Of a stretch of 64,000 nt of DNA, positions 57,087 through 64,000 are shown in pieces (within the stretch, counting starts at the first letter, position 1; each line of letters starts with the position of its first letter). A program made the translations under genes and the position numbers. This DNA is from Thioclava indica (GTDB taxonomy: Bacteria; Pseudomonadota; Alphaproteobacteria; Rhodobacterales; Rhodobacteraceae). Under the pieces are notes generated by a model. It saw only the letters and a program-made list of their open reading frames with translations, did not search any database and was not told where the DNA came from. The stretch covers positions 1 through 64,000 of the forward strand of contig NZ_AUNB01000002.1 of NCBI RefSeq assembly GCF_000714545.1, given 5' to 3'.

Positions 57087-58418
57087 TCAGCGTTTGATAT
57101 TCGTCGTCTCTTGCAGCATTTCGTCCACGGTCTGGATGACCTTGGCATTCGAGGAATAGGCGCGCTGCGTCTGAATGAGGTTTGTAAGTTCCTGCGCCAC
57201 GTCGACGGCCGAGCCCTCTCTGGCGTAACCCTCAATAGAGCCGGTCGGGCCATCGCCAGCGTCCCACAGGAAGAACGACCCAGAAGTCGGCGAGACCTGG
57301 AAGGTCTGGTTGTCGAGCGAGGTCAGGCCGTTCTGATTGGGGACATCGACCAACGGGATTTGGTAAACGGTGCGGATGAAACCGGTGTCGTAGGTTGCTT
57401 TCAAATAGCCGTTTTCATCAATTTCGACCGCTGTCAGGTTGCCTACTGGCGAGCCGTCCTTGTTGATCGCGGTCGGTGCGAAGCTGTCGGACAGTTGCGT
57501 CAATCCGTTGGTATCGCCGATCTTGCCAATGGTGACTTCCATCGGGCCACCAGCAACCGACAGTGAGAGTTTTCCCGTAGCGGCGTCATAGGTGCCCCCG
57601 GATACCACATTGACCGAGGCAAGCGTGCCGCCCGATCCGCGGCTGTCATCGAACGCCAGCGTATATTCCCCGATGATGCTTTCATCGGTAGCGGTCGCTG
57701 GATCGTCGACGGTTGCGGAGTCGCGGATTACCATCGTCCATTCGTTCGAACTTCCCGTCGTGGGAACGCTTGGTGTGAAGCTGATGTCGAGCGTTTCAGA
57801 CGTTCCGAGGTTGCCGAAATACTCAACCGAGAGAGGCAATGTATCGCCTGCAGCGCCTGCTTCGGTATCAACCGCGGGCAGGTTCACGCCAAGGTTCATC
57901 TTCGTCGTCGGGTCGCCAGCTGTCTGGTTGGCATTGATGACCACGGGCTCAAGGCCAGCGGTGGTGTCGCGTGGCATGACCGAGATCGTCCCGTCGGCAT
58001 TTGCGGGCCAACCCATCAGGACAAGGCCGGATTCTGTTTTGAGCGTGCCGTCAGCATCGGTGCGAAATGCGCCGGTTGTGGTCAACAGGAGCGTCGGGTC
58101 ACCAGAAGACGCTTCGACCTCGACCGAGGTGGCCACAGGCAACATGCCACGGTCCGACACCGCGATATCAAGCGCGTTCGAGGTGCCCACAAGCGCACCG
58201 CGTTCTTCGATCAAGCGGTTGGTTGAGGCGCGCACGCCACCAGCGGAATACGACCCCGCGCCATTTGAATCGTTGATCACCATACTTTCGAATTCAGCGA
58301 CCACGCGTTTATAGCCGTAGGTTCCAGAGTTCGCGATATTGTCTGAAATTGTAGCGAGCCGGGTGGCGTTGGCTGCCAGACCGGCTACGCCAGCGTTCAG
58401 CGAAGAGGAAATGGACAT
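57087..58418 (-). CDS. flgE: Flagellar hook protein FlgE
   Basis: A 443-residue protein building the hook. The N terminus SLNAGVAGLAANATRLATISDNIANSGTYGYKR and the C terminus DVAQELTNLIQTQRAYSSNAKVIQTVDEMLQET are the conserved axial-protein ends. The length is normal for hook proteins of this group. AAAGG precedes the ATG. Confidence 0.95.
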   Translation of the reverse strand: MSISSSLNAGVAGLAANATRLATISDNIANSGTYGYKRVVAEFESMVINDSNGAGSYSAGGVRASTNRLIEERGALVGTSNALDIAVSDRGMLPVATSVEVEASSGDPTLLLTTTGAFRTDADGTLKTESGLVLMGWPANADGTISVMPRDTTAGLEPVVINANQTAGDPTTKMNLGVNLPAVDTEAGAAGDTLPLSVEYFGNLGTSETLDISFTPSVPTTGSSNEWTMVIRDSATVDDPATATDESIIGEYTLAFDDSRGSGGTLASVNVVSGGTYDAATGKLSLSVAGGPMEVTIGKIGDTNGLTQLSDSFAPTAINKDGSPVGNLTAVEIDENGYLKATYDTGFIRTVYQIPLVDVPNQNGLTSLDNQTFQVSPTSGSFFLWDAGDGPTGSIEGYAREGSAVDVAQELTNLIQTQRAYSSNAKVIQTVDEMLQETTNIKR

Positions 58419-58514
58419 AAAAGGCGCCTTTCTGCTGCAGTGTCCGAATTGCCGCTAGATTGGCGCGCTTTGGTTTAAGATCGTCCTAACATCTCAAATT
58501 TTTCCAACTTCTTT

Positions 58515-59363
58515 TTAGCGACGACTGCGCAACAAGATGACTTCAAGCCTGTTATTGCGTACATCCATCGGCTTTTTGACGCTTGGTTTGCGGTCCGCAA
58601 AGCCCGTGACGCGCTGAATACGGTTCTTATCGAACTCCGCCGATTCCAGCAGTTCGCGCATGGTTTGCGCACGCGCCGATGACAGTTCCCAGACCGGATC
58701 CCGCTTGAGCATTTGCGGATAAGACCGCGTGTAGCCGTTGATTGCGACCTGATTCTTCACCAAGCCGAAAACACGCGTCAGCATTTCTGCAAGCTCGCGG
58801 GTCAGCGGTTCTGGCGTGGCACTATCACCGTCAAAAAGCGGCTCTCCGGGAAGATCGAAAAACTCTACGATCAACCCCTCATCGGTCACTTTGGTCACGA
58901 TATGGCGCGCCAGCTGTTCCGAGACCATCGACTCACCGCCGACACCCGTCAGAGCCTTTTCAAAGTTCTTCGCGGCTTGGTCGAACTGCGCCTTTTCCGT
59001 GTCGTCTTTGTCCTCGGCCGAGTTTTGACCTTTGGCCTGATGTTCCTCGCTCGGATGCTGCGCGGTGGCGCCAGTGCCGGTCTGCGCGATCTGATCTTCG
59101 GAAAAGACAGACTCGCCACCAAAGGCCCCATCGCCACCACCGGAAATCCGGTTGATCGGAATCGTCGGACTAAAATAATCCGCGATTCCCTTGCGTTGTT
59201 TTTCAGTCGTTGCATTCAAAAGCCACATCAACAGAAAGAAGGCCATCATGGCAGTCACAAAGTCAGCATAGGCAACTTTCCACGCCCCACCGTGGTGCCC
59301 GCCGCCGCTAACGACCTTCTTGCGTTTGATGATGACTGGAGCCGCAGTATCGCGCGCACCCAT
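58515..59363 (-). CDS. motB: Flagellar motor stator protein MotB
   Basis: A 282-residue stator subunit. A single N-terminal membrane helix with the proton-binding aspartate in YADFVTAMMAFFLLMWLLNAT is followed by a linker and the periplasmic OmpA-like peptidoglycan-binding domain (about residues 150-282; NGYTRSYPQMLKRDPVWELSSARAQTMRELL). The ATG at 59363 has GAGGTGG upstream; a GTG one codon earlier is possible. The motA partner is not in the window. It is 96 bp upstream of flgE. Confidence 0.94.
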   Translation of the reverse strand: MGARDTAAPVIIKRKKVVSGGGHHGGAWKVAYADFVTAMMAFFLLMWLLNATTEKQRKGIADYFSPTIPINRISGGGDGAFGGESVFSEDQIAQTGTGATAQHPSEEHQAKGQNSAEDKDDTEKAQFDQAAKNFEKALTGVGGESMVSEQLARHIVTKVTDEGLIVEFFDLPGEPLFDGDSATPEPLTRELAEMLTRVFGLVKNQVAINGYTRSYPQMLKRDPVWELSSARAQTMRELLESAEFDKNRIQRVTGFADRKPSVKKPMDVRNNRLEVILLRSRR

Positions 59364-59488
59364 CACACCACCTCATTTTCACCCAAGAGGAGGTTTAGCA
59401 GGGCGGGTTTAACGCGCGGTTTACAGATAAAATGCGCGCTATCTTGCTCAGCCCTTGTTGTTGGCCGGGCAATCGCTAGATTTGGCGC

Positions 59489-60124
59489 ATGACGGGGCCA
59501 GTATTTCAGCAAGACCAAGACCTGAGCGGGCTGATTGCCTGTCCTCGCTGTGATGTCTTGCACCGTGCCGAGGAATTGGCCGATGGACAAAGGGCGAGAT
59601 GCGCGCGTTGCGGCACGGTTCTGATGTGGCCGCGCGAGGGTGCGTTTTTGCATGTCGTGGCGTTCTCGTTCACCGGGATGATCCTGATGATCGGGGCGAT
59701 TTTCTTTCCGTTTCTCGAAATCGCGGCGAGAGGTCTGTCGCATAAAAGCTCGATATTCGGGGTTGCGATGGCGTTTTCGGACGGGTTTCTGGCGCCACTG
59801 GCCTTCGCAGTGCTGACGATGATCGTGGCGTTGCCGATATTTCGTTTTGCCGCCCTGATCTACACGCTTTGGCCGCTTGCCAATGGTCGACCAGCCTATC
59901 GCCATGCCGCCACCGCGTTCCGGCTGGTGCAGGAACTGCAACCTTGGGCGATGGCCGAGATTTTTATCATCGGCACAGCCGTGGCACTGGTGAAAATTGG
60001 CGGGCTTGCGACCGTGTCATTAGGTCCGGCCTTTTGGGCGTTTTGCGTCTTGATCATCGTGATTGCGCTGAAAAACAGCTTTGTCAGCGACTGGACGATA
60101 TGGAAAGCAATAGGACAGAAATGA
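59489..60124 (+). CDS. PqiA first half (PqiA/LetA membrane domain)
   Basis: A 211-residue membrane protein. It has an N-terminal zinc-ribbon-like Cys motif (ACPRCDVLHRAEEL, then RCARCGTVL) and four hydrophobic helices, as in one half of PqiA. PqiA pairs with PqiB in a lipid-transport complex across the periplasm. In E. coli one protein holds both halves; here they are separate, with an ATGA overlap. Confidence 0.88.
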   Translation: MTGPVFQQDQDLSGLIACPRCDVLHRAEELADGQRARCARCGTVLMWPREGAFLHVVAFSFTGMILMIGAIFFPFLEIAARGLSHKSSIFGVAMAFSDGFLAPLAFAVLTMIVALPIFRFAALIYTLWPLANGRPAYRHAATAFRLVQELQPWAMAEIFIIGTAVALVKIGGLATVSLGPAFWAFCVLIIVIALKNSFVSDWTIWKAIGQK

Positions 60125-60735
60125 ACGCATTAACGGCGACTGATGCCGGGCTGGTCGGCTGCACGCGTTGCGGTCTTGTCTGGCATCAAGATGAGTCGCA
60201 TTGCGGGCGCTGTGGGGCGCATCTGCATGTTGTGAACAGTCACGGGCTTCAGGCTGTCTGGGCGTGGTGGATTGCGGGGCTGGTATTTTACATCCCGGCC
60301 AACCTTTTGCCGATGCTGGTTACGACAACGCTGGGCCACGCGCAAAAGAATACCATCGTCGGCGGTGCGATTGAGTTGTGGAAACACCACAATTACGGGG
60401 TCGCGTTGATTGTATTTGGTGCCTCTATCATGATCCCGATTGGCAAATTCATTGCCGTCGCCTATCTGGCAATTACGGTCGGCAATGAAAACCGACGAGG
60501 TGGGGCACCGCATTTGCATATGCTAGAGGTTGTCGAGTTTATCGGGCGATGGTCGATGATTGACGTGTTTGTCGTGGCGATCCTGTCTGCGCTTGTGCAA
60601 CTGGGTTTCGTGGCATCAATTCATCCCGGCCCGGCGGCGGCGTCTTTTGCGCTGTCAGTTGCTTTTACAATGCTTTCCGCACAAAGCTTCGACCCGCGTC
60701 TGATCTGGCGTGGCATTAACAGAGAGAAAAGATGA
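60121..60735 (+). CDS. PqiA second half (PqiA/LetA membrane domain)
   Basis: A 204-residue membrane protein homologous to the other PqiA half. It has CTRCGLVWH and CGRCGAHLH at the start and about four helices, including WAWWIAGLVFYIPANLLPML. The start at 60121 overlaps the previous stop and has AGGA upstream; a longer frame upstream overlaps the first half. Its stop overlaps pqiB (ATGA). Confidence 0.88.
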   Translation: MNALTATDAGLVGCTRCGLVWHQDESHCGRCGAHLHVVNSHGLQAVWAWWIAGLVFYIPANLLPMLVTTTLGHAQKNTIVGGAIELWKHHNYGVALIVFGASIMIPIGKFIAVAYLAITVGNENRRGGAPHLHMLEVVEFIGRWSMIDVFVVAILSALVQLGFVASIHPGPAAASFALSVAFTMLSAQSFDPRLIWRGINREKR

Positions 60736-62756
60736 CCGACACGCCAGAGCCCGGTCCGGCCAAACTTGACACCTCCAAGGCCCCGCGTCCGATCTGGTCG
60801 CGGCTTTCGGTGGTTTGGATCGTGCCATTGCTGGCGCTGGTGGTCACGCTTGGGGTCGCCTTCAAGACGTACTCTGATCGCGGAGTGCTTATTCACATCG
60901 ACTTCAAAGACGCCACCGGAGTCGAAATTGGCACGCCGCTGAAGTTTCGCGAAGTTGATGTCGGTAAGGTTGAAACTATCGGCTTTACGCCGGATCTGAC
61001 GCAGGTGCGTCTTGGCGTGCGCGTGGACAACGACGTTGCGTCTTATATCGACACGAAAACAAAGTTCTGGCTGGTGCGCCCCGAAGTGTCGGCGCGCGGG
61101 ATCGAAAACCTCGGGACGGTGTTGTCCGGCACCTATCTTGAGGGGTTCTGGACCAACAAACCCGGTGCCCCGCAAGTCCAGTTTACGGGGCTTGAGCAGC
61201 CGCCGATCTCGCCAGATCCCAGCAAGGGCACCAGTATCGAACTGAGCGCGAGTGATGCGGGCGGTATCGTGGACGGCGCGCCGATCTTGTATCGCGGGAT
61301 CACGGTGGGCCATTTGCAAAATCTGCGTCTGGACAAGGACTCATCGGGCGTGATCGTGGATGCGTTCATCGAGGCGCCGTATAACAAATTGCTGTCGACC
61401 CAAACGCGGTTCTGGGACACGTCCGGGTTCTCGGTGAAAGTTGACACATCAGGCCTAAGCCTTGATGTGCGCTCGCTGGCGACGCTGGTGCAGGGTGGGG
61501 TCGAGTTCGACACATTCACAAGCGGTGGCGGGATCGTGGATAACGGTCACTCGTTCCGCTTGTTTGCAAGCAAGGACACGGCTGAAAACTCGATCTTCCA
61601 ATCCGATCAGGTCGCGCCGCCACGTTATACGCTGTTGTTTGATGATCCGGTGCAGGGGCTGAGTGTTGGCTCCAAAGTGCAATTCCGCGGCGTCGAGGCG
61701 GGCGAGGTTACGGGACTTGCGATCAAGATCCGTGAAGATTCGACGGGTCAGCGATTTGCACAGCAGGAATTGACGATCGCGCTTTCGCCCGACCGTTTGG
61801 GGCTGGCGCGCGATACGGACGCTGAACAGGTCACGCAGTTCCTTGAAGGCCAGATTGAGAACGGGTTGCGGGCGCGGATCGCCTCGGTTGGGTTGCTGGG
61901 CGGAACGATGGTCGTCGAGCTGACCGATGTGCAAGATCAGCCCAAGGAAACGATGAATCTGGATGCGAAACCTTACCCCACTATTCCGACGGCACCGATG
62001 TCTGAAAACGATCTCGCGAAATCGGCCAAGGGGGTGTTCAAGCGCGTCGAAGATTTGCCGATTGAGGATCTGATGAACTCTGCCATTCGCACGCTGGATT
62101 CGATCTCGGCTGTGGCAGAAAACGAAAACACGCGCAAAGTGCCGGGGGAACTGTCCGGGCTTCTTGAACAGCTACGTACCTTTATGGGCGATCTGAACAA
62201 GCAAGGCGCTGCGGATAAAACAGTGGCGGCGCTGGATCGTGTGACCGAGGCTGCGTCTTCGGTTCTTGAGGAAATCTCTGGCCTCGATCAAACGCTTGAT
62301 TCCGCTGATAAGGCTGCGCAGGCCATCGCGGACATGCCGCTGGGCGATATCGGTAAGAAAATCGACACGAGCCTCGCCAGTATCAATGACTTGTTGAACA
62401 AGCAGGGCACGCAGGATCTGCCGCAATCTCTCAACGACACGCTGGAACAAACGGCCGCGATCTTGGAGCAGTTGCGCAAGGCGGGCGCGGCGGAGAAGCT
62501 GAACCAGACGTTGGATGCGACACAGCAAGCGGCTGGGTCAATTTCCAAGGCGGCTGATCGCTTGCCCGAGTTGACGCAGCAGTTGCAAGACCTTGTGGGG
62601 CAGGCGCGTGCGCTGGTGGCGACTTATGGTCAAGGGTCGAATTTCTCGAACGAGACGAATAACATGCTGCGAGAACTGCGCCGCTCGGTTGCCGATATCG
62701 GCGCGGTGGCGCGGCTGATTGAACGCAACCCGCGTGCCTTTATTCTGGGCCGCTGA
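60732..62756 (+). CDS. pqiB: PqiB-type Mce protein with three MCE domains
   Basis: A 674-residue inner-membrane-anchored protein. A single helix (about residues 22-42, SVVWIVPLLALVVTLGVAF) is followed by three MCE/MlaD domains (beginning near residues 50, 165 and 295) and a C-terminal coiled coil (about 490-640) that could extend the channel towards the outer membrane. It carries phospholipids in the PqiABC pathway. The start overlaps the PqiA half gene. The C-terminal coil is rich in leucine heptads. Confidence 0.93.
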   Translation: MTDTPEPGPAKLDTSKAPRPIWSRLSVVWIVPLLALVVTLGVAFKTYSDRGVLIHIDFKDATGVEIGTPLKFREVDVGKVETIGFTPDLTQVRLGVRVDNDVASYIDTKTKFWLVRPEVSARGIENLGTVLSGTYLEGFWTNKPGAPQVQFTGLEQPPISPDPSKGTSIELSASDAGGIVDGAPILYRGITVGHLQNLRLDKDSSGVIVDAFIEAPYNKLLSTQTRFWDTSGFSVKVDTSGLSLDVRSLATLVQGGVEFDTFTSGGGIVDNGHSFRLFASKDTAENSIFQSDQVAPPRYTLLFDDPVQGLSVGSKVQFRGVEAGEVTGLAIKIREDSTGQRFAQQELTIALSPDRLGLARDTDAEQVTQFLEGQIENGLRARIASVGLLGGTMVVELTDVQDQPKETMNLDAKPYPTIPTAPMSENDLAKSAKGVFKRVEDLPIEDLMNSAIRTLDSISAVAENENTRKVPGELSGLLEQLRTFMGDLNKQGAADKTVAALDRVTEAASSVLEEISGLDQTLDSADKAAQAIADMPLGDIGKKIDTSLASINDLLNKQGTQDLPQSLNDTLEQTAAILEQLRKAGAAEKLNQTLDATQQAAGSISKAADRLPELTQQLQDLVGQARALVATYGQGSNFSNETNNMLRELRRSVADIGAVARLIERNPRAFILGR

Positions 62757-62768
62757 TTGGAGATACCG

Positions 62769-63350
62769 ATGACATTGTTGCGCCTTATCCCGCTGTGTTT
62801 GCTAGCCCTCGCCGCGTGTTCGGACCCTGAAAAGGTCGCGCGCTATCCGATCGAGCCGCCTGCGGCCACCAAGACCCTTCCCAATCGGCTTGGCACTGCC
62901 GAGCTGCGCGAAGTGTCGTTGCCGCAATATGCCACGGCGCAAGAGATTCCCTATCAAACGCCCGATGGGGCGTTGCGGTCGAACCCGGATAATCTGTGGG
63001 CAGATGATCCTGCACGTTCGATCACGCTTGCACTGGCGCGCCAGATTTCGGCGGTGTCGGGGGCAACTGTGTTGTCTGACCCTTGGCCGCTTTCTGATCC
63101 GCCGCGTCGCCGCATTGAGGTGCGCATCGAACAGATCCTGCCGGGCGCAGATGGTGCTTTGCATGTCGCGGGGGTGTATTTCGTCTCACCAGCGGGTCTT
63201 GATGCTGGAAATGACGTCGTGCGTCGCTTTGACTTTACAGTGCCGATTGCAACGACCGAACCCGGCGCCGCGCCGACCCCCGCCGCCATTGTCGCGGCTC
63301 AGGGTGCAGCGGTGAGCGAATTGGCGCGGCGGATTGCTCAGCTTAACTAA
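62769..63350 (+). CDS. pqiC: PqiC-type outer-membrane lipoprotein
   Basis: A 193-residue lipoprotein with signal peptide and lipobox LLALAACSD. The family's conserved part DNLWADDPARSITLALARQI is present. PqiC anchors the PqiB channel at the outer membrane. The ATG at 62769 has GGAG upstream; a TTG at 62757 adds four residues. Ends 4 bp into the convergent flavin reductase gene. Confidence 0.87.
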   Translation: MTLLRLIPLCLLALAACSDPEKVARYPIEPPAATKTLPNRLGTAELREVSLPQYATAQEIPYQTPDGALRSNPDNLWADDPARSITLALARQISAVSGATVLSDPWPLSDPPRRRIEVRIEQILPGADGALHVAGVYFVSPAGLDAGNDVVRRFDFTVPIATTEPGAAPTPAAIVAAQGAAVSELARRIAQLN

Positions 63351-63904
63351 GTCTCGCTCAGGAAGCGTCCGAATTCGCCTTTGGCAAAGACCAGCGGGGC
63401 GCCTTTGGAGGGCATGCTAAAACGTGTGACGCGACCGATGATGATGGTGTGATCGCCCCCGTCATGGCGGGCCTCTGTGATACATTCGAACCGCGCGAGC
63501 ATATTCTCAAGCAACGGCACGCCTTCGGCATTGAGCGTGTATGGCAGCCCGTCAAACCCGTCGCCGCGCTTGGTGAAGCGTTGCACCAGAGCCTCTTGGT
63601 CGTCGCGCAACACATGAACGGCAAAAGCGGGCGTTTGCGTGAAATGCGCGTGGCGCATCGAGCTGCGCGCGGCAGACCACAAGACCAGCGCAGGCGACAG
63701 CGAAACCGAGGCAAAGCTGTTTACGGTCATGCCGACCGGTGTGGCCTCATCGGAGCATTCACAGGCTGTGACAACGGTCACGCCCGTCGCGAACTGCCCT
63801 AATGCCTTTCGCAACAGCCGCAGGTCGCTCGGGTCTGGCACATGGCCAAGCCCCAACGCTTCCGCTTGGGTCATCGCCGCCTCGATATCGTCGCTTTCAC
63901 TCAT
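63347..63904 (-). CDS. Flavin reductase-like FMN-binding protein
   Basis: A 185-residue protein of the DIM6/NTAB flavin reductase family. Signatures are LRKALGQFATGVTVVTA, PVGMTVNSFASVSLSPALVLWS and the histidine-containing DHTIIIGRVTRF. It probably reduces FMN or FAD with NAD(P)H for a partner oxygenase, which is not in the window. A GTCCC/GGGAC hairpin lies upstream at 63920-63938. Confidence 0.87.
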   Translation of the reverse strand: MSESDDIEAAMTQAEALGLGHVPDPSDLRLLRKALGQFATGVTVVTACECSDEATPVGMTVNSFASVSLSPALVLWSAARSSMRHAHFTQTPAFAVHVLRDDQEALVQRFTKRGDGFDGLPYTLNAEGVPLLENMLARFECITEARHDGGDHTIIIGRVTRFSMPSKGAPLVFAKGEFGRFLSET

Positions 63905-64000
63905 TCTCTCTCCTTGCCTGTCCCCTGAAATAAGGGACGGGCTGGCAAGAGCAAGCCTTAGCGGTCCAATCTGAGAAAATGATCCAGAGAAAACACGCCT

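Overview
The window is a typical stretch of an alphaproteobacterial chromosome, most likely Rhodobacterales (Roseobacter group). The evidence is the serC-serA order, a MbfA ferritin-like exporter behind an Irr-type palindrome, a MepA peptidase next to a phytase-like esterase, the flgE-flgK-flgL-flgI order, DUF2793 phage tail-type proteins, high GC, and many 1-28 bp gene overlaps (ATGA, GTGA, TAATG). No plasmid, CRISPR or intact transposon features were seen. This was read by eye, so family names rest on motifs, length and context, not on database searches.

Region 1 (1-14.05 kb) is housekeeping: serC tail and serA, a PPP-type phosphatase, a metallo-beta-lactamase-fold hydrolase, a thiolase, a hybrid histidine kinase, yggT-recQ, a hotdog thioesterase, a UMF1 transporter, mepA, a secreted esterase-like protein and a queuosine-precursor transporter. 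Region 2 (14.05-17.5 kb) starts with a gene-less structured stretch. It carries an 18-codon ORF whose Shine-Dalgarno region can pair over 17 nt with the 16S rRNA 3' end, and it closes with a strong terminator hairpin. xseB-ispA-dxs (isoprenoid precursor supply) follows. Region 3 (17.5-31.4 kb) has a HAD phosphatase, yaiI, fghA, an AEC carrier, mbfA, trhO, the NAD salvage pair pncA-pncB, a PiT phosphate transporter, a tightly overlapping set arfB / class III PLP enzyme / APH-type kinase / NUDIX, and mtaB-dapF.

Region 4 (31.5-34.0 kb) is a tRNA-Lys(UUU) gene followed by about 400 bp without a recognisable gene and a three-gene phage tail-fibre cassette, the most island-like part of the window. 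Region 5 (34.1-53.3 kb) is a large surface-polysaccharide locus: UDP-glucose dehydrogenase, a PAPS-type sulfotransferase, a GlfT2-like galactofuranosyltransferase, phosphomannomutase and GDP-mannose pyrophosphorylase, UDP-galactopyranose mutase (Glf), an 894-residue RTX protein, the KpsT/KpsE/KpsM export system split into two divergent units, a GlfT1/rhamnosyltransferase-like GT2, and rfbCBDA for dTDP-L-rhamnose. Together these suggest an exported, possibly sulfated, galactofuranose- and rhamnose-containing glycan, with a gene set that resembles the mycobacterial galactan pathway.

Region 6 (53.5-64 kb) holds flagellar hook and P-ring genes (flgE, flgK, flgL, flgI) and motB, then a divergent Mce-type lipid-transport operon with a PqiA split into two proteins, PqiB and the lipoprotein PqiC, and finally a convergent flavin reductase.
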